Counted from the stretch's first letter, positions 27,752-36,975 are shown. The stretch is DNA of 64,000 nucleotides from Prolixibacteraceae bacterium JC049 (GCA_023369685.1 SACZ01000008.1:1-64000), one strand, 5' to 3'. Translations and numbers: made by a program. The notes: generated by a model from the sequence alone, not told the origin.

Positions 27752-28564
27752 TTAGATAGCACCTACTGTTTTCTTTACAATAAGTGTTAGATTTGGTTCT
27801 GCAGCCATAGCTACTTTCTGAACCTCTTCGTGTGATACCACTTCGATTTGCCCGGGAACACCACTGTCTGTAATAATTGAAATACCGAAACATGTCATAT
27901 CCATGTGACGAGCAACGATTACCTCAGGTACTGTTGACATACCAACGGCATCGCCACCAAGAACGCGGAACATTTTATATTCGGCTGGAGTTTCGAAAGT
28001 AGGTCCAGAAACACCTACGTATACTCCTTCTTTCAAATCGATATTGTTCTCTTTAGCTGTTTTGCGAGCTACTTCGCAAAGATCTTTGCTATAAGATTGA
28101 CTCATATCAGGGAAACGAGGCCCTAGTTCGTTCAGGTTTTTACCAATTAATGGGTTACCTGGAAACATATTGATATGATCAGTTAGCATCATGATGTCAC
28201 CTACTTCGAAGTCAGGATTTAATCCTCCACTTGCATTGGATACAAAAAGGTGAGAAATGCCTAGATCCTTCATTACTCGCACAGGGAATGTAATCTCTTG
28301 AAAAGAGTATCCCTCGTAGTAGTGAAAGCGTCCTTGCATAGCAACAATGCGTTTTCCCTCAAGATGTCCAAAAATCAATCTCCCCTGGTGTCCTTCAACT
28401 GTAGATACAGGGAAATTAGGAATTTCCGAGTACTCTAATGTGTGCACCATTTCAATCTCCTTAACAAGGCCTCCCAGACCTGTTCCAAGGATAATACCTA
28501 CCTCCGGCTCAAACTTTGTTGTTTCTTGAATGAAGCTCGAAGTTGCTTTTATTTTCTCTAACAT
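27752..28564 (-). CDS. punA: Purine nucleoside phosphorylase (trimeric type)
   Basis: This 270-residue enzyme splits purine (deoxy)nucleosides with phosphate to give free base and (deoxy)ribose-1-phosphate for salvage. Signatures are VGIILGTGLGGLV (phosphate loop), GRFHYYEGY, the segment around SNASGGLNPDFEVGD, and GVYVGVSGPTFETPAEYKM, typical of the low-molecular-mass trimeric PNP family. The longest frame starts at TTG 28585; ATG 28564 (MLEKIKATSSFI) matches the family start and is used. It overlaps the end of lpxK by 56 bases in another frame, so the two are co-transcribed and may be translationally coupled. Confidence 0.93.
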   Translation of the reverse strand: MLEKIKATSSFIQETTKFEPEVGIILGTGLGGLVKEIEMVHTLEYSEIPNFPVSTVEGHQGRLIFGHLEGKRIVAMQGRFHYYEGYSFQEITFPVRVMKDLGISHLFVSNASGGLNPDFEVGDIMMLTDHINMFPGNPLIGKNLNELGPRFPDMSQSYSKDLCEVARKTAKENNIDLKEGVYVGVSGPTFETPAEYKMFRVLGGDAVGMSTVPEVIVARHMDMTCFGISIITDSGVPGQIEVVSHEEVQKVAMAAEPNLTLIVKKTVGAI

Positions 28565-29606
28565 AGTTAACAATTTTTCTGTCAAACTCTTTCCCTTCGT
28601 TATCCAGGAATTTAATTTTTAGAGGAATATAGAATATATGACGTTTTAATTCATCATCAATGCAATCCATCTCTCTTAAGCGCATCACATCCTTCTCGGT
28701 TGTGATAACAATCTTCTTACTGCCTCCCATTTCATCGTACTTCTTCTGAATATTCTTGATATCAGAATTCTTGAATGTATAATGATCGGGATAGTGAATC
28801 TCCTCAATAGAACGTGCAAATGGAGTAAGATGTTTTTTCAGTAAGAATGGATTGGCTATACCAGTCACTAACAATACCGAGCAATTCTTCTCGGTGTAAA
28901 AGTTGCTGTGATTGGTAAACTTATCGAATGCTGGCGTTAAGTGCCCGTAGTCGATAGTGGTGAAAAACAGCTTTTGATAAGGACGTAAATCGATTTGCTT
29001 GGCAATAATGCGTCGCTCAATAGGCTTGATTTGCGAAGGACATTTGGTAATGATGATCATGTTGGCTCTTTTAATGGCCTTGTCCGATTCGCGTAATCTG
29101 CCTAGTGGCATCAATGAATCCTCGTTAATAGGTCGATTGTAGTCGATAAGCAGAATGTTGACTCCCGGCTTTACGTAACGGTGCTGAAATGCATCGTCCA
29201 ATAAAATGGCATCGGGCTTTTGTTCTTTAGGCTGAGCCAACAAATTTTGTATTCCAATTACGCGCTTTTCAGCTACTGCCACTTGAATATTCGGATATTT
29301 GGATTTGATCTGCATGGGTTCATCTCCAATTTCCGAAGCATTAGTTGAATCGCTGGCAAGTACAAAACCTGAAGTCTTACGCTTGTAACCTCTGCTTAAT
29401 GTTGCTATTTTAAATTCTTTCTCTAACAAACCTATTAAATACTCTGTATGCGGTGTTTTTCCTGTTCCACCAACTGTGATATTACCTATCGATATAATAG
29501 GAATATCAAATTCATACGATTTTAAAAACTTATAGTCGAAGAGTAAATTGCGAATGAACACAACAAACCCATACAACAACGATACTGGATAGAGAAAGAG
29601 TTTCAT
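28509..29606 (-). CDS. lpxK: Tetraacyldisaccharide 4'-kinase
   Basis: This 365-residue enzyme phosphorylates the 4' position of the lipid A precursor, using ATP at the inner membrane. An N-terminal hydrophobic segment (about 5-25) provides membrane association, and the P-loop is GNITVGGTGKTPH near 42-54. Further signatures are LLDDAFQHR and TEKDVMRL. Length is normal. Its C-terminal 18 codons lie over the start of the purine phosphorylase gene. Lipid A synthesis is also served by waaA at 49724. Confidence 0.93.
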   Translation of the reverse strand: MKLFLYPVSLLYGFVVFIRNLLFDYKFLKSYEFDIPIISIGNITVGGTGKTPHTEYLIGLLEKEFKIATLSRGYKRKTSGFVLASDSTNASEIGDEPMQIKSKYPNIQVAVAEKRVIGIQNLLAQPKEQKPDAILLDDAFQHRYVKPGVNILLIDYNRPINEDSLMPLGRLRESDKAIKRANMIIITKCPSQIKPIERRIIAKQIDLRPYQKLFFTTIDYGHLTPAFDKFTNHSNFYTEKNCSVLLVTGIANPFLLKKHLTPFARSIEEIHYPDHYTFKNSDIKNIQKKYDEMGGSKKIVITTEKDVMRLREMDCIDDELKRHIFYIPLKIKFLDNEGKEFDRKIVNYVRENKSNFELHSRNNKV

Positions 29607-29670
29607 AATGATTATGTGACAACTTAATAAGAGTGACTCTGCTAATTTCTGAAAATTAAGGCATAAAAAA

Positions 29671-29712
29671 AAGAAGAGGAACGAATGTTTTGTTATTCGT
29701 TCCTCTTCTTTC
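29671..29712 (-). terminator. Terminator of sppA
   Basis: Seventeen-base arms AAAGAAGAGGAACGAAT and ATTCGTTCCTCTTCTTT pair perfectly around an eight-base loop, with a T-run following on the minus strand. Confidence 0.9.
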
Positions 29713-29730
29713 GTAGATTGTACTATTTGG

Positions 29731-31491
29731 TTAATAAATAGTTAACTCATATGGCATTGCTGCTTGTACACCTTTCATGTTACGTGCTTTTTCTACCATC
29801 TGAAGATATTGATATGCTTCGCCCATGTAACTTTTCATGATCATCGACTTGGCATTTGCTCCAAAATCTTTTAGTAACTCTTCAATTGGATCCTTCTGCT
29901 TAGGAAGTTCGATAACGCGGAATTGCTCCAATCCAGCTTTTTCTTTGGCTAATTCAATTGCTCTGTTCAGTCCTCCAAACTCGTCAATTAGACCAATACC
30001 AATTGCATTCTCTCCAGACCAAACACGTCCCTGACCAATTTTATCAACAGCATCTTTAGTCATTTTACGACCTTCAGAAACGTGTGAGATAAATGTATCG
30101 TAAGTGTTTTCAACTGATGTTTGCATCAATTGTCTTTCGTATGCAGTCATAGAACGGTTGATGGTTGGAAAATCACTATGCTTGTTTGTTTTTACCACAT
30201 CAGTGTGAATTCCAATCTTGTCTTCCATTAGTTTTTCAACATTAGGAATCATACCGAAAACACCGATAGAACCAGTAATGGTTGTAGGGCTGGCAATAAT
30301 CATATCGGCAGCACACGACATATAGTAACCTCCTGATGCGGATACGTTTCCGTAAGAAGCAATGATTGGTTTCTCTTTCTTTGTTAGAACTACTTCTCTC
30401 CACATAATATCTGATCCCAATGCTGAACCACCAGGAGAGTTAATACGAAGAACAACTGCTTTTACTGTAGTGTCTAAACGAGCCTTACGAATTGCTTTCG
30501 ATATTTTATCAGAGTTGATTCCATCTGAACCACTGTCAATTCCTCCTTCGGCATAAACAATGGCAATTTTATCTTTATGCAATTTCTTTTTTCCAGGAAC
30601 AACAGCCGATGTGTAAGAGCTAAGACTTACCGAATTAATAGGCTTTTTAGCTTTTGTTCCGGTTAATGCTCTAAGGTCATCAAGAACCTGATCTTTGTAT
30701 TTTAAGTTGTCAACAAGTTTATTGCTTAATGCTACTGTAGGCTCCTGGAAAGAGATACCAGCGTCAGCCAACTTATTGATTTGTGCAATTTCAATATTTC
30801 TTGCAGAGGCAATTCCTTTTACTACGTGATTCCAGATACTACCAATGAACGTTTCTGTTTGTTCACGGTTGGCTTCACTCATATTATTACGTAAGAAAGG
30901 TTCAACAGCTGATTTGAATTTACCATGACGAATTACTTGCATTTCTACTCCAACCTTTTTCATTACGTCTTTGTAGAAAGTAACTCCACCAGCAAGTCCT
31001 TTAAGTTCGAACATGCCTTCTGGATTCATAATAATACTATCAGCAACCGATGCTAAGTAATATGCTTTCTGCGTGTATACATCAGAATAACTATAGATAA
31101 ACTTCTCGCTTTTTTTGAAGTCGATTAACGCATCGCGAATCTCTTCGATGCTGGCATATCCGGCTGCTACTCCAGTTGTATTGATGTAGATACCTTTGAT
31201 ACGATCATCTTTTTTGGCTTTCTCGATATTCTTAAGGATATCGTTCAGTCCAATTTTCGAAGTATTGTTTAACCCAGGAAGATCAAGATCTTCGAAAGGA
31301 TTCTTCTCTGCTCTGTCTACAACTAGTGATTTGAGCTTAATGGATAAAACTGAGTTGTTTTTTACAGAAGTGGGGTCATCTTTCGATGAAGCAATGGACG
31401 AAACAATGCCCACGAAAATGAAAAACAATAAAACACTTGCAAGGATAATTCCTACAATTGAGGCAAGCGTGAATTTTAAGAAGCTTTTCAT
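29731..31491 (-). CDS. sppA: Signal peptide peptidase SppA, long (67-kDa) type
   Basis: This 586-residue membrane protease has one N-terminal helix (about 8-34) and two tandem S49 domains. The Ser/Lys dyad is split between them: Lys193 in HGKFKSAVEPF and Ser386 in VSASGGYYMSCAAD. Family members degrade signal peptides left in the membrane after secretion. Further signatures are AVVLRINSPGGSALGSD and TGSIGVFG. Length is normal and all catalytic residues are present. It is monocistronic, with a terminator on its 3' side. Confidence 0.95.
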   Translation of the reverse strand: MKSFLKFTLASIVGIILASVLLFFIFVGIVSSIASSKDDPTSVKNNSVLSIKLKSLVVDRAEKNPFEDLDLPGLNNTSKIGLNDILKNIEKAKKDDRIKGIYINTTGVAAGYASIEEIRDALIDFKKSEKFIYSYSDVYTQKAYYLASVADSIIMNPEGMFELKGLAGGVTFYKDVMKKVGVEMQVIRHGKFKSAVEPFLRNNMSEANREQTETFIGSIWNHVVKGIASARNIEIAQINKLADAGISFQEPTVALSNKLVDNLKYKDQVLDDLRALTGTKAKKPINSVSLSSYTSAVVPGKKKLHKDKIAIVYAEGGIDSGSDGINSDKISKAIRKARLDTTVKAVVLRINSPGGSALGSDIMWREVVLTKKEKPIIASYGNVSASGGYYMSCAADMIIASPTTITGSIGVFGMIPNVEKLMEDKIGIHTDVVKTNKHSDFPTINRSMTAYERQLMQTSVENTYDTFISHVSEGRKMTKDAVDKIGQGRVWSGENAIGIGLIDEFGGLNRAIELAKEKAGLEQFRVIELPKQKDPIEELLKDFGANAKSMIMKSYMGEAYQYLQMVEKARNMKGVQAAMPYELTIY

Positions 31492-31660
31492 AGCTATTTG
31501 TTTTGGTATTTATAATCTATTGTATGCGTAAGAATGAGTCAGTTGAAAGTTCAGTTTGTTACACTTTTTTTCAATTTTCTATTCCGAAATTTGAGAAAAC
31601 AAAAATAGAGGGTATTTTCGAGGTGATAATATGAATACCACATTAAAATAACAGAATGCC

Positions 31661-32161
31661 ATGAGTGCCAACTTTTATTTATGCTTAGGTGGAAACCAAG
31701 GTGATAAAGCACAACTGTTTAGCGATGCGATTGCTGAAATAGAAAATAGAGTAGGAGAGCTGGTCGAGGCTTCGTCGATTTATGAAACAGAAGCCTGGGG
31801 ATTTGAAGCAGATGAGTTATTTTGGAATCAAGTGGTGGTGGTTCGTAGCTCTGCAGAGCCTCATCTTGTATTAAAAACGGTACTGGAGATTGAAAAGGAT
31901 TTGGGAAGAGTACGCAAAGGGAAAGGATACGCTTCCAGACCAATGGATATCGATATTCTGTTCATCGATGATGAGCAAATTAATACTGCTGATTTAATTG
32001 TGCCACATCCTTTGTTGCAGGAGCGTCGATTTGTGCTGGAACCTTTGGCAGAGATAGCAGCCACTAAAGTTCATCCTGTGTTAAAAAAGGAGATAGAAAT
32101 ACTGTTACAGGAATGCGCCGATTCTTGTAAAGTGGTAAAAAAAACGACCGAAACTAAATAG
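31661..32161 (+). CDS. folK: 2-amino-4-hydroxy-6-hydroxymethyldihydropteridine pyrophosphokinase
   Basis: This 166-residue HPPK transfers pyrophosphate from ATP to 6-hydroxymethyl-7,8-dihydropterin in folate synthesis. Signatures are YLCLGGNQGDK at the N-terminus, KDLGRVRKGKGYASRPMDID (metal- and substrate-binding region with the two Asp) and VPHPLLQERRFVLEPL. Length is normal. It is alone on the plus strand, facing upp across a shared terminator. Confidence 0.95.
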   Translation: MSANFYLCLGGNQGDKAQLFSDAIAEIENRVGELVEASSIYETEAWGFEADELFWNQVVVVRSSAEPHLVLKTVLEIEKDLGRVRKGKGYASRPMDIDILFIDDEQINTADLIVPHPLLQERRFVLEPLAEIAATKVHPVLKKEIEILLQECADSCKVVKKTTETK

Positions 32162-32182
32162 TAACGGTCGTATATATTTTTT
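32144..32182. terminator. Bidirectional terminator between folK and upp
   Basis: The arms ACGACCG and CGGTCGT flank a 14-base loop that includes the folK stop codon, with an A-run before and a T-rich run after the stem. It can serve both convergent genes. Confidence 0.75.
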
Positions 32183-32187
32183 TCAAA

Positions 32188-32853
32188 TTAAGATTTGGAA
32201 TCAATTTTAACTCCATAGGCCAAATCGCCAGCATCACCTAAACCAGGGACGATGTACGATTCCTCAGTCATCTCTTCGTCGATACCTCCAACCCAAAGCG
32301 TGATGTTTTCAGCTTTTAAAGTCTTCTGTACATATTCAACTCCTTCGCGACTGGCAATTACTGCTGCCAAGTGAACGTGTTTTGGATTTCCTTTCTCTAA
32401 AAGAGCTTTGTATCCAACTTCCATCGATGCACCAGTGGCTAGCATTGGGTCACACAAAATAACGTTTTTGTTATCTAACGCAGGAGATGAGATATATTCG
32501 AACTCAATTACAAATTCATCTTTTGAGACGTGTTTGCGGTAAGCCGAAATAAAAGCATTTTCACTACGATCGAAATAATTTAAAAAACCATTGTGTAATG
32601 GAAGACCGGCACGAAGAATAGTTGCTAAAACCGGATGAGTGTCTAATGTATTCACATTGGCAATTCCTAGTGGCGTTTGAACAGCTTCGTTAGAGAATTC
32701 TAACTTTTTACTGATCTCGTAAGCCATGATTTCGCCAATACGTTCTAAATTTCTACGGAATCTTAACGGATCTACCTGGACTTTCTTATCTCTGATTTCA
32801 GCCATGTACTGATTGAATAGAGAATTACCTTCGCCAAGGTTATAAACTTTCAT
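32188..32853 (-). CDS. upp: Uracil phosphoribosyltransferase
   Basis: This enzyme of about 221 residues converts uracil and PRPP to UMP for pyrimidine salvage. The PRPP-binding motif is NVILCDPMLATGASM and the C-terminal uracil-binding region reads YIVPGLGDAGDLAYGV. The longest frame opens at a TTG (32859) followed by two ATGs; ATG 32853 gives MKVYNLGEGNS, matching the family N-terminus. The Bacteroidota form with RFRRNLERIGEIMAYE near residue 35 is clear. Confidence 0.94.
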   Translation of the reverse strand: MKVYNLGEGNSLFNQYMAEIRDKKVQVDPLRFRRNLERIGEIMAYEISKKLEFSNEAVQTPLGIANVNTLDTHPVLATILRAGLPLHNGFLNYFDRSENAFISAYRKHVSKDEFVIEFEYISSPALDNKNVILCDPMLATGASMEVGYKALLEKGNPKHVHLAAVIASREGVEYVQKTLKAENITLWVGGIDEEMTEESYIVPGLGDAGDLAYGVKIDSKS

Positions 32854-33025
32854 CATCAAATTTTTCGTGCGAAAATAGTAAAAATATTCGATCTGGGCGA
32901 CATGGTTTGCAAATAAAAAAATGTTAAAAAAGATCGAAGTCTGTTGTCATTCAGTTGTTTATATGTTTTGTGCGCGGAAGTTAATATTGTCTAATTTTTA
33001 CTGGTTTTAAATGAGAATGACCAGT

Positions 33026-33946
33026 CTATTTTCCATAAAAATGATTAAGCGGCCAAGGAAGCTGATTTAGCTTGGCGTTGAAATAAGTTTCTGCAGTTGC
33101 ACCAAAACCTTTATAAAGTCGAGCTATACCTTCTATTGTTGAGCCTTCGAAGTCGATAACGAACTGAGTACCTGAATTGGTTCTAATCATCTCATGAATC
33201 AGAACATACATGGCTGATTGTTTTTTCCCTTCAGAGGTGGAAAATGCCGATAGATAGTAAATTCGATTCCGATGTCTTAGCCAGAAAACGGAAGCGCATA
33301 ACTTGTTCTGAGTATCGTATGCCGATTGAATAATGCCATTTCCCTGATAGATGCTCTTTGAAAGCAGCTGCTGTAGGCAGATTTTAGTTTTTGGAGTGAT
33401 CGGATAGTTGGCATTTTGTTCCGTCTGCTCAATAAAGTCGATAATGTTCGAAGAGGTGGTGACCTGAATCTGATTTTTCTCTGCTTTCTTTATTTGGCGC
33501 TTGCAATGCTTCGAGAATCGGCCTGAAATCGCTTCGTACTGGCCATAAAGTGGTAGAACAAAATTGGGGCGCTCTTTCATCTCAGCTTTCAGGTTGGTAA
33601 TAGGTAGTAAATCTGAGTTGAATGGGTACTCTACCAGTTTGAACTGCTCTAAATACTTGAGGAATTCTTCCGTTATTGAGCGATCGGGCGATGGAAATAT
33701 GCCAAGCTGCTGACTGTATGGAGGACGTAAAAGCAGCTCTAATCCCAATTTCTTTGTGATAGTCAGTGGAAGTACATATTCGTAGTCGCCATAAACAAGG
33801 CCTTCCCAGTTGGGGCAAGTGATGTCTAAATACCACGAAAGGGCATAAACTCTGCTGTTTAATGCCTCGTTAATGCAATTGTCCCATTTGTCTCGGTCAA
33901 TCTCGGACTGCTTTAAGCGTAATATTTGGGCGTTGACTTTATCCAT
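33026..33946 (-). CDS. GNAT/FemAB-like acyltransferase-fold protein
   Basis: This 306-residue soluble protein resembles the FemAB-like GNAT group that acts on cell-wall or polysaccharide substrates: a split two-lobed layout, SKHCKRQIKKAEKNQIQV near 150-170, and a C-terminal FVIDFEGSTIEGIARLYKGFGA stretch, typical of Acetyltransf_6 proteins. Its ATG overlaps the stop of the polysaccharide deacetylase gene by eight bases, so the two are translationally coupled. A shared role in modifying an envelope glycan is a reasonable inference, but the substrate is unknown. Confidence 0.65.
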   Translation of the reverse strand: MDKVNAQILRLKQSEIDRDKWDNCINEALNSRVYALSWYLDITCPNWEGLVYGDYEYVLPLTITKKLGLELLLRPPYSQQLGIFPSPDRSITEEFLKYLEQFKLVEYPFNSDLLPITNLKAEMKERPNFVLPLYGQYEAISGRFSKHCKRQIKKAEKNQIQVTTSSNIIDFIEQTEQNANYPITPKTKICLQQLLSKSIYQGNGIIQSAYDTQNKLCASVFWLRHRNRIYYLSAFSTSEGKKQSAMYVLIHEMIRTNSGTQFVIDFEGSTIEGIARLYKGFGATAETYFNAKLNQLPWPLNHFYGK

Positions 33947-35246
33947 TGCTTTTTGCTTGCTTCATCATAAAGGTAAAAACCGATTGCCAATTTTCCCAGC
34001 TGTTTCTATCACTAATGCTCTCGTTGTGCCAAAGCGTTACGAATGTCCCATTCACTTTTCTCACTTGTTCAATTAGTGCCGAAATCTGACGCATGGCCAA
34101 TTCGGGAGGTAATTGCAGGTAGTTGTTAAGTGTCGCATCCATTACCTGGAAAGGATAAACCTTTAACGATGTAGTTTGCTCTTGAGTCAAATCGTAAAAT
34201 AAAAAAGGAGTACATGTTCCCGCTCTAAAGCCAATGGCTCCGGCATATCCCATGCTATATTCTTCGGTTATCCCTACTGTTGTCAGCTGTTGATAACTCA
34301 GAGGAAGAGTAAAACGAAGGAAGTGATATCTGCTCTTATCAACAGGTTGTTGAATAATATCGCTTAGTCTATCTGCTTCTTCCTTAGTTTTTTCCAAATT
34401 ATTAGCATTGGCATATGTTGGATGAAGTCCGATTTCGTACTTCGAATTGATTTCTTTTATCAGTTGTTGATAACTGTTGTTAGTATGCGATAGGTGCCTG
34501 TCGTAGGCAGAAGAATCGCCAACAGGGAAAAAGTAAATCGAACGATCGGCGTACTGCTGTTGCATTTGTTCAATTAATGCATAAGTATCGTATGGGTCTT
34601 TCTCCAAACCAAGCAATACTCTCCAGCGAAAAACAATCGATTTAAAATCGAATTTTGTAATTGATTTTCCTGTTCCCAGAATATTCCGAACTAATCCCTT
34701 TGCACGAAAAGCATAGGCATTGTCGATATCAATGGTCGAAATGTGCTTGTATTTTCGATTTATTGTAAGCTGAAGATTGAACTCTTTATTGATGACTTGT
34801 ATGAATTGATAACACCATAAATCTACAATGGGAATTTGTAGAAAGTTGTGCTTAAATGCAGCGCTTTCGGTGTAAACAAATCGATTGTGTTCATCTGTTT
34901 TTATGGGATTATATTCTTCCATTCGGGTAATAAGGAAGAAAACCGCAGAAAAAAGATCAAAAGGAATAGCCAGCTTCTCATTGGTTTGAAAGAATGTGGG
35001 AATTTCGTGCCAGTACTTAATATCGGTAACCTGCTTAATTACATCTGTGGAATGAAGCATTCCTGTTGGAACAATTGATATACCATCCTCAAGTTTCTCG
35101 GAAGAATAATTTATAGTAATAGATGAAGGAGTTAGTTGCTCCTTGTTGGTAATTATTTCAACTTGCTGTTGAAGTAATGTGTTGAATACAAATTCAACGG
35201 TATAAATTACTCTGTTGGTTTTATTGGGACAATATACCTGAAACAT
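33939..35246 (-). CDS. Polysaccharide deacetylase-family protein (DUF7033-like N-terminus)
   Basis: This 435-residue protein has an N-terminal domain of unknown function (about 1-150, with FDLFSAVFFLITRMEEY, seen in Bacteroidota deacetylase-like proteins) and a carbohydrate-esterase-4-like barrel (about 155-430) with STIDIDNAYAF and EIGLHPTYANAN. The IDID acid pair and the H-x-x-Y segment occupy the positions of metal-binding residues, but the canonical HxxxH is not fully recognisable. Activity on an envelope or extracellular polysaccharide is therefore inferred. No signal peptide is visible, so it probably acts in the cytoplasm. It forms an overlapping pair with the GNAT-like gene. Confidence 0.75.
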   Translation of the reverse strand: MFQVYCPNKTNRVIYTVEFVFNTLLQQQVEIITNKEQLTPSSITINYSSEKLEDGISIVPTGMLHSTDVIKQVTDIKYWHEIPTFFQTNEKLAIPFDLFSAVFFLITRMEEYNPIKTDEHNRFVYTESAAFKHNFLQIPIVDLWCYQFIQVINKEFNLQLTINRKYKHISTIDIDNAYAFRAKGLVRNILGTGKSITKFDFKSIVFRWRVLLGLEKDPYDTYALIEQMQQQYADRSIYFFPVGDSSAYDRHLSHTNNSYQQLIKEINSKYEIGLHPTYANANNLEKTKEEADRLSDIIQQPVDKSRYHFLRFTLPLSYQQLTTVGITEEYSMGYAGAIGFRAGTCTPFLFYDLTQEQTTSLKVYPFQVMDATLNNYLQLPPELAMRQISALIEQVRKVNGTFVTLWHNESISDRNSWENWQSVFTFMMKQAKSNG

Positions 35247-35290
35247 CAGCTTTCTCTTTTGTGATAAAGATAGTGAAAGCAGTTAATATT

Positions 35291-35986
35291 TTAGATTAGG
35301 GCATTATCGGAAAAACTATAATAATCTTTCCCGGCAACAATAATGTGATCGAGCAGTTTGATATCCATCAATTTGGCAGCTTGAGCAATTTTGTTGGTAA
35401 TAGTGATATCAGCATCGCTTGGATTTATATTGCCAGAAGGATGGTTGTGTCCTAATATAATGGCCGAGCAGCCTATCTCTAGTGCTTTGCGAAGTATTAA
35501 ACGTATGTCAACAATGGTTCCGGAAATACCTCCCCGGCTAAGTTGATATTGTTGTTTTACCTGGTTGGCTCTGTCCAGATAAAGCACCCAGAATTCTTCA
35601 TGCGCCAAATCGAGTAAAAGGGGAGCTAGCTGTTCCATTGCATCGGCACTTTCTCCGATTTTTGGAAGTTCATTGTTGGTTTGCATCTTTCTGCGCTTGC
35701 CCAGCTCCATGGCAGCAAGAATATTAATGGCCTTTGCTGTGCCAATACCATTGAATTGCATTAAATCTTTAATGGTGCATTGCGCTATCAGGTTAAGACT
35801 GTTATCGTATGATTTTAGAATGCGCTTGGAAAGTTCAACAGCCGACTCATTGGAGTTTCCGCTGCTAAGTAAAATGGCTATTAGCTCGGCATTGCTTAAT
35901 GAGCGAATGCCTTTGTAGAAAGCTTTTTCGCGAGGTCTGTCTTCTACTGACCATTGCTTGATGCTTAGTTTATTGTATTCTTTCAT
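35291..35986 (-). CDS. radC: RadC-family JAB-domain protein
   Basis: This 231-residue protein has N-terminal helix-hairpin-helix segments (about 20-95; LMQFNGIGTAKAINILAAMELG) and a C-terminal JAMM metalloprotease-like domain with ILGHNHPSGNINPSDAD (His, His, Asp zinc ligands) and LLDHIIVAG. Despite the name, a DNA-repair role is poorly supported in the family. All metal ligands are present. It is monocistronic on the minus strand. Confidence 0.93.
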   Translation of the reverse strand: MKEYNKLSIKQWSVEDRPREKAFYKGIRSLSNAELIAILLSSGNSNESAVELSKRILKSYDNSLNLIAQCTIKDLMQFNGIGTAKAINILAAMELGKRRKMQTNNELPKIGESADAMEQLAPLLLDLAHEEFWVLYLDRANQVKQQYQLSRGGISGTIVDIRLILRKALEIGCSAIILGHNHPSGNINPSDADITITNKIAQAAKLMDIKLLDHIIVAGKDYYSFSDNALI

Positions 35987-36047
35987 AACTTTTGATTTTA
36001 TATAAGTTACGAAAGCATTGACAGTTAGTCAACTATATAAAAAGAAA

Positions 36048-36075
36048 AAGCCCTTTCGGATTTCCGAAAGGGCTT
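36048..36075 (-). terminator. Terminator of the first tRNA-Glu-rpsT unit
   Basis: Thirteen-base arms AAGCCCTTTCGGA and TCCGAAAGGGCTT around a two-base centre, with TTTTCTTTTT following on the minus strand, lie just after rpsT copy 1. Confidence 0.9.
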
Positions 36076-36094
36076 CATATCTGGACAAAAAAAA

Positions 36095-36346
36095 TTATAA
36101 GCTGTTTACATGCAGAGCTAATTTCGACTTCAAGTTAGCTGCTTTGTTTTTATGAATAACATTCTTTTTTGCAAGTTTGTCAATCATTCCAGAAACTTTT
36201 GGTAAAAGTTCTGAAGCAACTTCTTTTTCTGAAGTACTACGAAGATCTCTCACGGCATTACGCATTGTCTTAGCGTAATACTTATTGTGCAGTCTTCTTG
36301 TTTCGCTCTGTCTGATTCTCTTTTTTGCTGACTGATGATTTGCCAT
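36095..36346 (-). CDS. rpsT: 30S ribosomal protein S20, copy 1
   Basis: This 83-residue S20 has the family N-terminus [15 protein letters not shown] and the C-terminal [14 protein letters not shown], both rRNA-binding helices. It lies 26 bases downstream of a tRNA-Glu gene, probably in one transcript. A second S20 gene lies 290 bases upstream in the same arrangement; the two proteins agree at about three quarters of positions by eye, with most differences in the middle (residues 33-53) and fewer basic residues in this copy. Confidence 0.95.
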   Translation of the reverse strand: MANHQSAKKRIRQSETRRLHNKYYAKTMRNAVRDLRSTSEKEVASELLPKVSGMIDKLAKKNVIHKNKAANLKSKLALHVNSL

Positions 36347-36372
36347 GATTACTTCTGTAAAATAAATTTTAG

Positions 36373-36444
36373 TAGCCCGTAGGGGATTCGAACCCCTGCT
36401 ACCAGGATGAAAACCTGGCGTCCTAACCCCTAGACGAACGGGCC
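36373..36444 (-). tRNA. tRNA-Glu (TTC), copy 1
   Basis: This 72-base cloverleaf has acceptor GGCCCGT/ACGGGCT, anticodon stem CCAGG/CCTGG with loop TTTTCAT (anticodon TTC), T loop TTCGAAT and discriminator A, with no encoded CCA. It is the same as copy 2 at 36904-36975. Confidence 0.96.
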
Positions 36445-36463
36445 ATTATTTTTAAATGCGGTG

Positions 36464-36492
36464 CAAATATAGATACTTTTTTTAACCTACAA
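36464..36492 (-). promoter_or_regulatory. Promoter of tRNA-Glu-rpsT unit 1
   Basis: On the minus strand, TATATTTG (36464-36471) is a perfect TAnnTTTG -7 element 20 bases before the tRNA, with TTG about 18 bases upstream as a weak -33 element. Confidence 0.6.
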
Positions 36493-36632
36493 TACACTTA
36501 GTGAAAAAATATTTTATTTTTTTATTTCTGTCTGATATTCAATTGTTTAATTGAATATGCATCAAACAAGAAAGACACTAAAAAACCCTTCTGATAAAAG
36601 AAGGGTTCTCGCAAATATATTAAGAACGTTTC

Positions 36633-36884
36633 TTACAATTTGTTAACGTGCTTCGTAAGCTTCGACTTTAAGTTGGAAGCTTTGTTTTTATGAATCACAT
36701 TAATCTTAGCTAATTTATCAATCATTGCTGTTACAGAAGGTAATAACTTTTCTGCTTCAGCTTTGTCCTTCAACTCGCGAAGTTTTTTCACTGCATTACG
36801 CGTTGTTTTTGCATAATACTTATTGTGCAATCTTCTCTTTTCCGACTGACGGATTCTTTTTTTTGCTGATTGATGATTTGCCAT
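36633..36884 (-). CDS. rpsT: 30S ribosomal protein S20, copy 2
   Basis: This 83-residue S20 starts [15 protein letters not shown] and ends [13 protein letters not shown]. It lies 19 bases downstream of tRNA-Glu copy 2. Compared with copy 1 it is more basic in the middle ([18 protein letters not shown]), closer to a usual S20. Both copies are intact, so either could supply the ribosome; differential use is possible but not shown by the sequence. Confidence 0.95.
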   Translation of the reverse strand: MANHQSAKKRIRQSEKRRLHNKYYAKTTRNAVKKLRELKDKAEAEKLLPSVTAMIDKLAKINVIHKNKASNLKSKLTKHVNKL

Positions 36885-36903
36885 TGTTACAATCTTTTAA
36901 AGG

Positions 36904-36975
36904 TAGCCCGTAGGGGATTCGAACCCCTGCTACCAGGATGAAAACCTGGCGTCCTAACCCCTAGACGAACGGGCC
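36904..36975 (-). tRNA. tRNA-Glu (TTC), copy 2
   Basis: This is a 72-base cloverleaf with the same sequence as copy 1 (acceptor GGCCCGT/ACGGGCT, anticodon loop TTTTCAT). It heads the second tRNA-Glu-rpsT unit. Confidence 0.96.

Noticed and set aside
36373-36975. Direct repeats of tRNA-Glu as attachment sites of an integrated element
   Set aside because: The segment between them is only an S20 gene with its promoter; no integrase or other mobile gene is present.
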